Below are positions 1 through 10,910 of a stretch of DNA of 64,000 bases, piece after piece. The notes beneath the pieces are model-generated. The model was not told the DNA's origin. It was given only the letters and a program-made list of their open reading frames with translations, and ran no database searches. This stretch comes from Acholoe squamosa (taxonomy: Eukaryota > Annelida > Polychaeta > Phyllodocida > Polynoidae). A program made the translations under genes and the position numbers. The stretch lies in the NCBI GenBank assembly GCA_949317995.1, contig OX439036.1:104639891-104703890 (forward strand), read 5' to 3'. Numbering within the stretch: position 1 is the stretch's first letter; the number at the start of each line of letters is the position of its first letter.

Positions 1-71
1 TAATAATAATAATAATAAAAACAACAACAACAATAATAATAAAAACAACAACAACAACAATAATAATAATA
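1..71. repeat. Simple trinucleotide repeat (TAA/CAA)
   Basis: The window opens with alternating runs of taa and caa triplets with interspersed aaaa. It is a plain microsatellite with no coding content, presumably in an intron of host gene 1. Confidence 0.95.
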
Positions 72-389
72 GATGTAAGTGAGTTTCATCTCACATCTAC
101 ATTCTCATATGCTGCTTTCCTTGGTAAAGCTATGGTTTGCTGAAAGGGCAATATTTCATAGATTGGTTAGGCTGTGGTAAAATGTGTTATGCAATTCAAA
201 GTTTATAGTATTGCTAGATGGCACTTGGCTTTCCGGAAAGCTACTTGTAGTCCTATGATTGTTAGGCCAATAAAATTATTCAAATAACACAAACAGGTCT
301 TTTCTGCGATAAAAATCATGGACTGGATGATACTCAAAGTTTCAAAGTATATCTAGTTTTTTTGAAATTTTAACATCATTTTGACCTAC

Positions 390-499
390 CTGAAAGTTGT
401 ATTGCCAATACCAATGAAGGCATCTCCAAATCTGGCTCTCATGGCAGATTCAATCTGTTGAATAATAATTGGAAGATTGTTTTTAAAGACTTTCTCAAG
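390..499 (-). CDS. Host gene 1 exon: SEA domain continuation
   Basis: Minus-strand exon with acceptor tcacag at 500-502 and donor gtaggtc from 389. It reads LEKVFKNNLPIIIQQ...RARFGDAF and continues in phase 0 from the exon at 911-2040, which ends DLVQK. Together they have the hydrophobic, amphipathic pattern of the first half of a SEA domain (an extracellular, often self-cleaving module on mucin-like membrane proteins). The cleavage loop would lie in the next exon, left of the window. It ends in phase 2. The exon is too short to stand out as an ORF; the call rests on splice sites and frame continuity. Confidence 0.75.
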
Positions 500-539
500 C
501 TGTGACAAGCTATGTTAATTGAGCATTGCTTCAGTAATG

Positions 540-905
540 ATGATTTCTAAACTCAGTTATCATACAGTTAGAATAGCTGGCTAGATTTCCATCTTGAGGT
601 GGCAGTGACATATAACAACGTAACCTTAATGAGCAAGGTTCTGGTAAAATAGAGACAGTAGATGTAACATGGCTATACCCAGCAAATTGTCGTGAGTCCT
701 CGTCAATCTGTGTGAAGTGGCTCACACATGTCGCTAGATGGAACACGACGTCGTTATAGCACAAGATCACCAGGAATAGCAATTGCTATGCCACGTGAGT
801 CTAACACACAGTGGCGAAAGATGACGGAATGAGTTATCACTCAAAAAGGAGTCACCATTGATGACCAATTATGGCGACAGATGGCGACAATTTGCTGGGT
901 ATCGA
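540..905. repeat. Inverted-repeat element in the intron between the SEA exons
   Basis: An 18-base perfect inverted repeat (675-692, ATACCCAGCAAATTGTCG, against 885-902) brackets about 190 bases. The right arm ends 8 bases from the splice donor of the 911-2040 exon. This resembles a short non-autonomous DNA transposon; exact ends and target duplication are not clear. The minus-strand open frame at 531-782 lies across it and has no coding features. Confidence 0.55.
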
Positions 906-910
906 CCTAC

Positions 911-2040
911 CTTTTGTACTAGATCCCTACTCAGTCTCATATATTTTTCAGACTTCTGATCTCCCAGATCCTTATGATAATCAACATTCAGAATGGTGTA
1001 GGAAAGTTTGAACTGCTTAACATTAGCGGGGTTCCTAATTGCAGGTGGGGTAGGCTGTGATGTCGGAAGATTGTTACCAGCTTGATTTGTAACTAGAGAG
1101 GTACCCTCAGTGCTGTCTCGTGCAGTGACCTCTGGACTAACCCCAGGGGTAGCATCTGTGCTGGCCTTAGAAGTGATCTCTGCACTGACCCCAGGGAATG
1201 CCTCTGTGCTGGCCTTAGAAGTGATCTCTGCACTGACCCCAGGGGAGGACTCTGTGCTGGCCTTAGAAGTGATCTCTGCACTGACCCCAGGGGATGCCTC
1301 TGTGCTGGCCTTCGAAGTGATCTCTGCACTGACCCCAGGGGAGGACTCTGTGCTGGCCTTAGAAGTGATCTCTGCACTGACCCCAGGGGAGGACTCTGTA
1401 CTGGCTTTCAGGTTATGATCCGTGCTAACCACAGGAGTGACCTCTGTACCGACCCCAGGGGTGGCCTCTGCGCTGACCTCAGTACTGACTTCTTCACTGA
1501 ACCCAGAGGTGGCCTCTGCGCTGACCTCAGTACTGTCCTTTTCACTGACCCCTCGGGTGGCCTCTGTACTGGCTTTAGAAGTGATCTCTGTGCTGAGCGC
1601 GGGAGTGACCTCAGCACTGACCCTAGGTGTGGTTTCTGTGCTGGCTTTAGGAGGGATATCTGTGCTGAGCTTGGCAGTGACCTCTTCACTGACCCTAGGG
1701 GTAGTCTCTGTGCTGGCATTAGGAGTGATGTCTGTGCTGAGCTCAGCAGTGACCTCAACAGTGACCGCAGGGGTGGCTTCTGTGCTGTACATAGTTGTGC
1801 TTGCTGTATTGAGCTTAGTGGTAGCCTCTATACCAGCTGTAGCAGTGACCTCAACAGTAGTTGCCTCTGTGTTGACCTTAGAAGTGACCTCTGTATTGTG
1901 TAATGGAGCGACCTCTGTGCTGACCTTATAAGCGACCTCTTTACTGACCTTTGCAGTGCCCTCTGTGCTAAAATCAATTGGGGCCTCTGTACTTGGTGAA
2001 TATGTGGTGCCCTTAGTTGTGCCCTCTGTTGTTGTGTCCT
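911..2040 (-). CDS. Host gene 1 exon: Ser/Thr-rich repeat stalk plus start of SEA domain
   Basis: Minus-strand exon with acceptor cgttcag (2041-2043) and donor gtaggt from 910. About 300 residues consist of Ser/Thr/Glu/Ala-rich units on an 8-residue period (for example STEITSKA, STEATPGV), the pattern of a heavily O-glycosylated mucin-like stalk. The last 45 residues (NVKQFKLSYTILNVDY... to DLVQK) have the amphipathic pattern of a SEA domain start. It joins the upstream exon in phase 1 and the downstream exon in phase 0. The part at 1158-1397 is a tandem array of near-identical 48-base units, so length may vary between alleles. Role inferred: extended stalk between the lectin/sushi head and the membrane. 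Confidence 0.82.
1158..1397. repeat. 48-base coding minisatellite, five units
   Basis: Five consecutive 48-base units start at 1158, 1206, 1254, 1302 and 1350, each beginning gtgctggcct and differing at few positions; more diverged units continue to about 1960. Each unit encodes 16 residues (two 8-residue half-units), so copy-number change keeps the reading frame. Confidence 0.92.
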
Positions 2041-2236
2041 CTGAACGATCAAAATAATTAAGTGCAATTAACACATGCATGCCCTTATATGTCTTCTATG
2101 GAAAGAATCAGAAATCACCTATCATCATGGATGTATACTTGTACTGTAGTAAGAGTGTGAACATGTATATGATAAGATGTATATGATAGCGAAACTAAAT
2201 AATGAGAATATATAATTTTATTTTAAATTTTCATAC

Positions 2237-2875
2237 CTGGGCACGGAACGCCTAGGTCAATTAGGACCCTGTAGAGGCTACCAGTCAAAGTGATAGAGTT
2301 CTTATCCCATCCTATTGGATCAACATCAACATCGGCGCTAAGTAAACCTAGTTTTGGTTTCAGGTGTAGGTATTCAACGATGATATCCTTTAGAATTGAA
2401 TCATCCTGAGGTTTGTTGGATTGACCACAAGAGTCACCTCTACATCTTAACCCTGATCTTCCTAACACCATCTCAGTTTTATTCGCTGAGGAGCCCATGT
2501 GAACTGTGATAGCCTCTGAGAGATTACTGAGTCTTCTGATACCGATATATGATGGGTTATCACTTCCCCAAGCCTGCATAGACAAGTCAATATCAGTATT
2601 TACTGAAAACTTGGCATCACTGTACTTCAGTTTAAGGTGCTCCAATAGTTCTATATCTGATGGGTACAAGAATTGGTACCTGAGGGTACCCCTTGGTGTA
2701 GTTCTGTTAATGCGCCAACTAGTTAGATAAATGTGTGCTCCCAAATTGACACTGACAACTCCATCTGGGTTTTTGTACAGCCAGGCTGGGACTGTAGTGT
2801 TGGACGGGGTTAACACCGAGACGTGCCTCTTCTCAGAGCATAGACCATCCAAACTTGTAGAAACAAGCTTTGGGG
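2237..2875 (-). CDS. Host gene 1 exon: unrecognised 213-codon extracellular domain
   Basis: One symmetric phase 1-1 exon of 639 bases (acceptor tttgtttag, donor gtatga). It starts SPKLVSTSLDGLCSEKR and ends LIDLGVPCP. I do not recognise the fold. It has four cysteines (GLCSEK, LRCRG, DSCGQ, VPCP) and four N-glycosylation sequons (NTT, NRT, NLS, NKT), consistent with an extracellular location. It lies between sushi domain 3 and the mucin-like stalk. The length and Cys pair near each end suggest a single folded unit, possibly a lineage-specific module. Confidence 0.8.
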
Positions 2876-3184
2876 CTAAACAAAAAAAAGGGGAGAGAGT
2901 CAAATCAGCATGCTGATTGATGTAGACTGTAAGATCTTAGGCCAGACATATCACACATGTACATATTATTCATGGGCTACACTTGTTTCCAATTTGGGAC
3001 ATTGGATGTCATTGTAGTTATCAAACAGTTATTGCAGTTATATTGTTCGTGTATTATTGAACAACTTCAGAATGTTTCTAACACGACAAGTTGGGTTGAA
3101 CTAACTACACATAGTTTATGTGCAATGTCAGTGTAAGACTTTGATTTGGTTTGAAAACAAGATTAAAAAGAAGAAACAACTCAC

Positions 3185-3352
3185 ATATACATGAGATTTC
3201 ACTCATCCATGGTGTTCCAATTGTTGGACAGGGAAGAGTATAAGAGGAAGTACCAGCATTGTAAGCACTAAAACAGCGGTAGAAAACAGAATCTTGACTG
3301 ATTGTTTTCACTGCATTAGGCATATCTGGTGCCAGGCTGCATGTATTGAAAC
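3185..3352 (-). CDS. Host gene 1 exon: sushi/CCP domain 3
   Basis: Phase 1-1 exon of 168 bases, acceptor tatacag and donor gtgagt. It has the four-cysteine sushi spacing: NTCSL, YRCFS, LPCPT and SCI, with a Trp (TPWMSE) before the last Cys. It is somewhat shorter than a typical 60-residue sushi module. Sushi domains are beta-sandwich protein-binding modules of complement regulators and adhesion receptors. It follows CTLD3 and precedes the unrecognised 213-codon domain. Confidence 0.78.
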
Positions 3353-3794
3353 CTGTATAACCAAAATGGAATATTCCTCTGATTAAAGATGACTAGAGGA
3401 TTTCTCTATTGCCCAGGGCTGAGAACTGTGTGAACTGGATCATAAAGTGTCACAATAATAGAAAAAGAATTGTTTATAGCTAGGTACAAAGCCCAGTGGT
3501 GGCAAGGCCGTGGGGGATGTGAAGGATACATCCCCCACACATTTTCAGATTTAACTATAGATTGTATTGAAATATTGTAGATATTGACAGCTTCCCCCAC
3601 ATTTTTTAACCCCCACTAAAGCCTACATGTCTGCACTTGAGGCATATATGAACATTTTCTTTCTTTGCTATTGGCAAAAACTCCCTGCATAGTTGACGGT
3701 GTGTTTAACTAAATTCAAATATAGTTTTCTTCGGAGGTGTACTCCATATTTCGAAAGTGATGATTTCTTATTTTTGATGAATGAGTGATTGTAC

Positions 3795-4012
3795 CTTTAT
3801 CTATCTGACACAGTCCCTGGTATATGTCATTGAAACAACTGACGCTATTCCACCTGCTAGCTGTAGCTACTGCACAGCTCTCATCAACTCCTTCTGTACC
3901 ATTGAGCATAGAAAAGGTTATTGGTGAAAAACCCTCCTGGTTGTACCATGTCCACAGGTGCTCTCCTGACTTAAGTACTTTCGTAAGTCCAATCCAAACA
4001 GGTTTGTTGCTA
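3795..4012 (-). CDS. Host gene 1 exon: C-type lectin domain 3, second half
   Basis: Enters in phase 2 (acceptor cattttag) and leaves in phase 1 (donor gtacaa). It carries the CTLD signature KPVWIGLTK and the C-terminal cysteines (ESCAVA, VSCFND, GLCQ). With exon 5173-5323 it completes a domain with all four canonical cysteines. The QPD/EPN and WND calcium/sugar motifs are absent (TFSMLNG and WNSVS instead), so calcium-dependent sugar binding is not predicted. Confidence 0.88.
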
Positions 4013-5172
4013 CTAAAATGATACATGGTAAAGGCAAATTAATTTTCATGGTTAAAAACTGTTAAAAGAAGAGGAGTTACAGAAGATCTTAAAATGATTC
4101 TTACCCTAGGCCTCTATCTAACACTGCTGAAAGGTGTATTACATGTTCAGTTGAAAGTGACATGATTATTACATTATTAATTATATCCTTTTGGATGTAC
4201 ACCTCAGTGGATACAAAGTCAATTCAAATTTGAATCAGTGTATAGATAAAGAGTGGGCAACATTCAACTGATTCTATGCCCATTGGGGCACTGATGCAAC
4301 CTTTACCATCGAATTGTTAGTTGAGGAAAATTATAAAAAAACAACTATTATCTTTATCTATGTACACATCTTACATTCCTACACTGAAACACATAGAAAA
4401 CCATAAAAAAACATTTGTCACGTTTTGACCATCTATCTTACTCAATTTGTATTGATCTTCATCATAGGCACACTGCGATTAGGTAGTAGCCCTATAGATG
4501 AGCAGTGGAATCAGCTCTAGGTTTACACATATGTAACCAATCAAGGGAGAACATCCCTCGATGGGGGATTTCTAATTCCCCATTTGGCCACCAGGGGGCA
4601 TTGGAGGGGCAAAATTACTCTAAAATCATTATAAAAATAATTTAAGCTAATTTTTGATGCAGAATTCAATGGTCTCATTTAAAATGCACCATTTTCAGTA
4701 GAAATGGCCCATATTTGGATGGTAAAATGAACATTTTCATGAGAAATCAACTATATGCCTGTTCCTGGTTGCCATGGCAACCATGATAATAATCAAAATT
4801 TGCAGATTCTCATGCCAATTTTCAGGGATAATCTCCAAAACCCCAAAACTAAAAGCAGAGATGCTGATTTATTGTGTTTTTAGACATTATGGTTTATAAT
4901 GTATTTAGAGCTTAATCATTGATTTCAGATATGAATAACAACTCATTTTCAAGAAGGGGTTCTGAAATAACGACTATGAATATTTAAGCCAATAATGCCT
5001 TATTTTAAAGATCTTGAGATGAACTTCGATAATGAATTCCCCTGCAGAGGGGTGTTTTTGCTTGCCTGGTCACATATACTATGTCATTTTCTGAACTGAC
5101 GTGTAATAAAGAGAAAAAAGGAGATTGAACTCTCCATTTACATTCTCTGCATTGCCTGAGGAGTCCCTTTAC
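4013..5172 (-). other. Intron splitting CTLD3; perfect 16-base X-box-like palindrome
   Basis: Intron of about 1.16 kb at the conserved CTLD position, with no ORF worth calling. At 4767-4782 lies the perfect palindrome GGTTGCCATGGCAACC, which matches the RFX X-box consensus. Flanking sequence is AT-rich and looks like old repeat DNA. Confidence 0.7.
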
Positions 5173-5323
5173 CTGAGAAGCTGAAGATCATTAGACAGGT
5201 ATTGGACGTAGTCCTCAGATGCCAGCTCAGCTAACTGTCCACCCAGACTATGACATTCCTCCTGTGCCTCCAGAAAATGTTGTTCTTTTGTCAGTGTGAA
5301 GTGGAAATCTTGAGGAGGTTTCA
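5173..5323 (-). CDS. Host gene 1 exon: C-type lectin domain 3, first half
   Basis: Enters in phase 1 (acceptor ggcttacag), leaves in phase 2 (donor gtaaagg). Reads LKPPQDFHFTLTK... AQEECHSLGGQLAEL..., the classical start of a CTLD: strand, helix with first Cys, and the GGxLAEL motif. Joining to the 3795-4012 exon gives LLS/SNKPVWIGL in frame. Not covered by a long ORF; found from the splice sites and motif. Confidence 0.86.
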
Positions 5324-5606
5324 CTGTAAGCCAATAACACAAATAAAAAATATTATCTTATCCCTGTAATGCGGCAATCCATAAATGATGTCATGCCAAA
5401 TTTGACCATTTTTGACATCCCCTCTAACCTACCATAGACTTTTAGACCATATCACCTCAAACATGGTCTTTGTATGATAGCTGGAAAGTGAAATAGCCCT
5501 TGTGACATGATGAAATTGAGTTTAAGATGTGAATGGAACATTATGAATTCATGAGTTCTTTTGCAAGCTTAGCATGTTTTGATAAATAATAGTAAAGCAA
5601 TCATAC

Positions 5607-5828
5607 AGCTGCAGGGTGTGGCTGGTGTCCATTCAGCTACAATCAATTGCTGGTTATTGGTCTCTACTATCCCAGTTGTGCATTTGACTTCAAGTGACTT
5701 CATCTCGTTAGGAAAGAAGTAGCCTGACACGCAGGTTAAACTCAAAGTGGTCCCATTCTGAACAGACGTTTGAGGTGCTTGTTCCAAATACTGAAGACCG
5801 GGAAGTGTTGAAGGTGAACAGTAAACCT
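5607..5828 (-). CDS. Host gene 1 exon: sushi/CCP domain 2
   Basis: Phase 1-1 exon of 222 bases, acceptor catttcag, donor gtatga. Four cysteines in sushi order (VYCSP, LTCVSGYFF, VKCTTG, TPCS) with a Trp (AEWTP) before the last. The CVSGYFF stretch matches the usual C.xGY sushi core. Sits between sushi 1 and CTLD3. Confidence 0.88.
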
Positions 5829-6067
5829 CTGAAATGAAAAGCAGAGATGACGACCTGAACTGTTAGGTCTATGCTGTATTAGAATATGTTAGCAAATGTC
5901 CATGAGCATACAGGATTCCTTAAATCTACATGGGATATGGTAAGGTATGAGTCATCATTCATTACCAGCTGAGGGGCTAGGTGAGTTTTTGCTGACTAGC
6001 AAATCTTTTCTTGACCCCCCTACCAATACAATCAGAGTTATCATAACCCCCCACTGAGAGCTGATTG

Positions 6068-6115
6068 AGAAAAATAATCCCCCCCCCCAAAAAAAAAAAA
6101 AAAAAAAAAAAAAAT
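6068..6115. repeat. Poly-C/poly-A tract
   Basis: A run of C followed by about 30 A in the intron between sushi 1 and sushi 2; another run of C follows at about 6251-6262. Low-complexity DNA that generates spurious glycine- and phenylalanine-rich minus-strand frames. Confidence 0.9.
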
Positions 6116-6322
6116 TCGTATATGCCTGTGGAATGACACATTGCAGTAAGTAGTTGAATCGCTCATATTCAAATTTGATTCCCACCCTCCAACTGTGAAG
6201 TGTTTTTTGGGTTTTGCCCCACCTCCACCAAGGGACTCTTTTTCAAAATCCCCCCCCCCCTCTATACCTAACAGTCCCCTCTCCCCCACCTGGCAATAAA
6301 TCACTCATCCCTGGGTAAATAC

Positions 6323-6514
6323 CTTGACAACTTAGTCCAGCAGTTGCATGCTGCCAAGCTGCATCATTTTTACACTGATAATGAATGTCCTTGTAAGTCC
6401 TGGAGTCATTCATTGCTGCACCCTGGTGTGCACATCTGTACCTAACAAACCCAAGTGTTTCCTCCTTTACCATTCCCACAACATCCAGAGGATCCACACA
6501 GTCCAGCACGGGGG
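6323..6514 (-). CDS. Host gene 1 exon: sushi-like domain 1
   Basis: Phase 1-1 exon of 192 bases, acceptor aacattag, donor gtattt. Reads APVLDCVDPLD... with cysteines at LDCVD, YRCAHQ, YQCKND and LSCQ and a Trp (AAWQH) between Cys 3 and 4, fitting a 64-residue sushi-like module, though the middle is divergent. The long intron upstream of it (to 17522) contains retrotransposon 1. Confidence 0.78.
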
Positions 6515-6921
6515 CTAATGTTTGAAAGCATAATGGCAAGCAAAGAAGATCTAAACTTTAATATGGAACAATATATAAACCTATATCATCCACAGGTAAA
6601 GAACTCTTAAACCACAGTATGAATGTGATGACAGATGAACATAATAGTCTCCTAAGGGTGACCCATCCTTACAAAATGAGGGATAAGTCGTGCTTTTGGG
6701 AACATAGTTACAGGCCATCAAAGGTAAAAATGCTGTTTTGTCCAAACATGACTTGTGGGCAATTTTGGGTAAAATGGATGTTAACTAAGGGGAATCAAAC
6801 ATTTTTAGGTAGATTTCTACTCTGAATTGTGGATAATTGTGCTAATTAAGCAATAAAATCATGCATATGTCATCATAGCCTTCTGGAGGTTAATAAGGTA
6901 CTGATATAATTATATATATAT

Positions 6922-7300
6922 TGTAGCGTTTTCCGACTCTATGGTTAATAAAGAATTACACAACTCCGACAGCTTGACTTCAGTGTCTTTTATTTCCTGG
7001 CAGTCCTCGCCACACCATCTAAGTCTTGTATCGTATATATATTAACCCGGAGGTAAGCCTTTTAAAGTTCTGCTCCTCTCTGTCTGCAACCCGGAACTAA
7101 CTGATCGGAGTAACAACTCCCTTATTTATACATAGGCAGATACTCCGACCCCGGCCTGCTCTACGGCAGGCCAGCGTCGGAGGATCTCCTCCGCCGACTA
7201 CTATTGCCGACGTAACCGCGTTACTTCAGGACCGCTGGCCTCGCCGCCCCCACACCAGGATGGTTTCGGCTCCGCCAACGGCCCCTCCATCTCCGCCACA
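6922..7300 (-). repeat. Retrotransposon 1, 3' LTR
   Basis: 379 bases, TG...CA ended (plus strand tgtagcg to gccaca). It differs from the 5' LTR at only 3 positions (two adjacent to the cataggg/catagg stretch near 7136, one near 7289), so insertion is recent. Carries TATAAATAA and AATAAA on the minus strand. Confidence 0.95.
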
Positions 7301-7310
7301 CTCTCCCCAA
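7301..7310 (-). other. Retrotransposon 1 polypurine tract
   Basis: Minus strand TTGGGGAGAG lies directly against the 3' LTR, as expected for the primer of plus-strand DNA synthesis. Confidence 0.8.
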
Positions 7311-7619
7311 CTAATCTATAGCCTTACCGGGAGAAAGAGTGTGATATTACCCTCCTGCAGATGGGTTTCCAATTTTGAATAATCCTGCCACGCCATGGCC
7401 CCTGGGCGTTTAAGTAAATAGCTACACATATCATACACATAGTAAATCCTACTTAAACCTCCTCTATAGGCGGCATTAACTACTAAGTAAACCGAATCCG
7501 CCGTCCCCTATGCGGAGTATAACCATAACAACAACTTTTATACAATAATACGACGTCATTTCGTCTGGATCCGGCAGACATCCTCTGCCTCCCATTTCTC
7601 CGCCGCCCTCCGGATCGCC

Positions 7620-10600
7620 TCAGGATGTCTTGTCGCCGCCCTCGTTGGTTCCAGCCTTGGTCGTCCGCGCCGCCAACGTCTTCGGCCACCGCTGTCCGCA
7701 GCGGCTGCAGCATCCCTTCTTATCACGGCCATAACGGGTCCGGGTAACATGGACCAGTTCAATATCTCCATTGGGGAGAGTGTGAATGGAGGAAGATTGC
7801 AGTCCCCCAGGTATAACCCTCATCTCAGGTCCTAGGGTCCGAGGCTGCCCCAGTCGTCTAGAGTGTTCCTTGAGGGCCTCCGGCCCGGTAAAATCCGAAT
7901 GCCATGGCATAGCCCCATCCTCCTCCGCCTCCTCGTCCCTATTGTCCCCCGCTTTATCTCCTTGTTGATCTAGCGGTAGGCGGTGCACCTCCTCTACCCC
8001 CACCAACCCCTCAGTGCTGGCGATTCCCCCTTCTCCCATATCTCCTATAGGTAATCCGGTTACTACCATCACTCGGTCTGTCTCAGTGTTGGGTAGGGGC
8101 GCCGGATCTCCAAGCCCTCCGACCACCGTCTCGACCCCCTCCGGCACCATCACCATGGTCTCCGCCCGTCCACTCTCACCCCCCACTTCTACTTGCAGCA
8201 AGAATTCCCCCTTGGGCGAGCAAAGGACTAGCCCGTCCAACCCCACAGTCACGGTTCGGGGGTACTTATCCAACCTGGGTAGAGCCACTGAGGTCCCCGG
8301 CTCTACGAGGGGGGTCTTTGGTACCTTCTCCGCCTGTCCTTTCTCCTTCACCGGTGTCCCTACGGAACATGATTGAAATTTGCTCATTAATTGGGCGGTA
8401 CCCTCATCCATGGATCGGTTTTGTATGGCCTCTTCCTCCGCCTCTTTTAACACTCCCTCCAGGCTCAACTTCCTCGTAGACTTTCCCGCTCCTTTTCCTT
8501 TAGGGCTTTTACTTTTAGTCTCCATCTCTTTCCTCAGTCTTTCTTTCTCCGCCTCTTTGGCCTTCCTCTCCTCCTCCTCCTTTCTCCGCTATTCCTCCTC
8601 CGCCCTCCGGCGCTCCTCAGCCTCTCTGGCCTTCCTCTCCGCCTCCTCTCTCTCTTTCCGTTTAATTTCTCTTTTCCTCTTCCGCTCCTCCTCCTTGGCA
8701 TCGCTGAGTACAGCTAGGAACTGGGCTTTCAGTTTAGGGCAGGATTGGACGTACGCCGGGATGGCCACCTCCTCCGACTCCTCGCTGGTTTCATCCTCCC
8801 CTTCCACCTCCTCCGCCTCGTCACCCCCCCCACCCCCTCCACCTCATCCTTCTCCGGCAACTCAGGCGTCACGATTGTAACTGTCTTCAGGATGGGTTTC
8901 GGTTTGCTAGGGGAAGGTTTACTCATATCCTCATAGGAGGGCAACGTCTCGGGACTGGCAGCGGAGAGGGTGGGTTTGGGCTTGTTGACTAGTTCGTAAG
9001 GGGGCTGCTTCTCGGGGCTAGAGTCCAGCCCATTTCCCCCTAGTCCCAAGCTCTCTCCGTCCTCCCCACTCGTGGCGGAGATGTCCTCGTAGGCAGCCGA
9101 CTTGATGGAGGTTCGGGAGGTCGGAGTGTCCTTCCTGGTTTCCTCGTACTCCGCCTCCAGGGCCCTCACATTGACCTCCCCTAGAGGCACCTCCCGTTGC
9201 ATTCGTAACAGAGTCTTGGTGGGGGTCTCCCCCGACTGTCCATATCTCTCTACCAGCAATCCTATGACGAACTTCAGCTTCCCCGCCATTTCTTCGTCTA
9301 TTTCCACCTCCCCCCCGCTCAGTAGAGGTGTCAGGTCGGGTATCCCCGTGGTCGGTGGCGGGGTGGAGGGTCCCGCTTCCTCCTCCGCCTGCCGCTCCTT
9401 ACCCCGTGGGGATTGTCTCTTCCTCTTTTCCACCGATTCCTCCCCCCCTCCAGCTCGAAGGCCCTCTTGACCCCCTTCCCTGACGTACTCCGGGTGGACC
9501 TGACGGAGAGACAGCTCTGGGGGGTGCTGGTCCCCTCCACGCGGAATCCCAGCAATTGTTCCAAGTATTTGGAGGCGACAGCAGCCTCCGTCTCCTCCTC
9601 CAACGTTACTCCCGGCGACGCCATGCCGCTGAAGGTAGATCCGCTGGGGCTGACCCCCGCACCCCCTCCACCCGCCGAGGTGCCCTGCTGCGGCGGGGGG
9701 ACCACGGGCTTGGAGGCGGCTTTTACTGGTTTCTTTTTCTTGGCCACCGCACTCCCCCTCTTCCTCTTTGTGGCTAGTTGGGGCGGCCACGAGGCTACTG
9801 TCCGCCGAGGATCCTCCCGCCTCCGTTGCCCGGCCCACCGGTAGCATCCTGCACTCCTCCGGCGGATGCCAGTCCTCCAGCTCGGGGTGAATACGCGTGA
9901 TGTGTCGCCGGAGATCATCTACCCGGATCTTGGCTACCATGTACTCACACTTAGGGCACTGGTAGCCCTCTTGCATCTCGTTGTGAGTGCGGAGATGGCG
10001 GTTCATCCCATCGGATCTCATGAAGTACCACTGCTTGGAGTCCCCCCTTTTTCGGCAGATCTCGCACCGATACTTCGGCAGCTCAACCCCGTCCACCCAC
10101 TCCGTGGGGACCGGCTTCTGGTCTCTGTTTTTGAAGACAGGCATTACTAGTTGTGGCGTTGTCCATAGGCTAACAGGAATTGAAGGGTGAGGCGGATAAC
10201 GCTCCCTTATATTCCCCCCGGTGGTCACGCCCCCTCCTCCTACTCCTCCAATCACCGTCCCATGGGTCAGGCCACCCTCCGTCACCACGCCGTGGGAAAC
10301 CCCCGGTTGCATCATAGCCTTACTCCGCACACTGTTGTCGCCAGTGGCGCCTCCGCTCTCACGTGCCCGCTGTGAACCGTGGGAACGCGATCCGTGGTCA
10401 GCCGAGGACCTCCGCCTACGATAGCTCCCACTCCGACTCCGGCTCTCCGAGTCCCTTCTCCCATGTCTGGCTGCCTCCGTCCGGGCAGACACTCCGTCCC
10501 TTCTGTGGCCACTAGTGGAGCGGCTAGAGGAGGAGTGGCCGGAGAATCTTTCTTTCTCCCTCCTCCTCAGCCGACTCTCCCTGTGTTTTGAGCGTGTGGG

Positions 10601-10735
10601 GCCCTCCCGGGAGTGGCTGGACACTGTAGAAGACACTTTCTTTGACCCTCCACCAGCATCTTTGCCTCGACTCGATTCACCCTTGGGCCCTGTCCCTCTT
10701 AGAACCACCAACCGTGTGTCATCTCCGGCCTGCAT
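7620..10735 (-). pseudogene. Retrotransposon 1 third ORF: Arg/Ser-rich zinc-finger protein, frame-broken
   Basis: Lies between integrase and the 3' LTR, where some gypsy elements carry env, but I see no signal peptide or membrane segment. The ATG at 10735 starts an Arg/Ser-rich region (HSREGPTRSKHRESR, RSRSGSYRRRR), then two C2H2 fingers at about 9900-10080 (CEICRK...HLRTH and CPKCEY...HITRIH). Downstream, reading sense appears to change frame near 9820, near 9430 and at a poly-G run (8825-8840), and meets an in-frame TAG at 8589-8591. The tail (8525-7620) is acidic then Cys-containing (CCSRCGQ). Probably once one protein of about 1,000 residues. An RS-rich zinc-finger protein suggests nucleic-acid binding; function unknown. 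Confidence 0.7.
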
Positions 10736-10910
10736 TGTAGATTGACCGTTAACGGCCCTTCCCCCACCTTTTATTGGGGAGAACTTGTTATGAGGGTTGC
10801 TTAGCGACTCCCGCCTCTCCGGCCCTACTCCGCTAGGCGGGGCTCCGGCCGGCCGGCCTCACCGCCCGCCGTCGAGGAATTTGGAGCCTGGCCTCCCGAC
10901 CTCCCCTTCG

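Noticed and set aside
1110-1931. Plus-strand and other-frame ORFs across the Ser/Thr-rich exon
   Set aside because: The 24/48-base period is a multiple of three, so all frames stay open; only the minus-strand frame joins the neighbouring exons and gives Ser/Thr-rich protein leading into a SEA pattern.
5955-6304. Minus-strand frames rich in Gly and Phe
   Set aside because: They are translations of the poly-C/poly-A tract and contain no exon logic.
8014-10745. Plus-strand ORFs in retrotransposon 1 ORF3
   Set aside because: Antisense shadows in GC-rich, Arg/Ser/Pro-rich sequence; the minus strand carries the zinc fingers and the element order.
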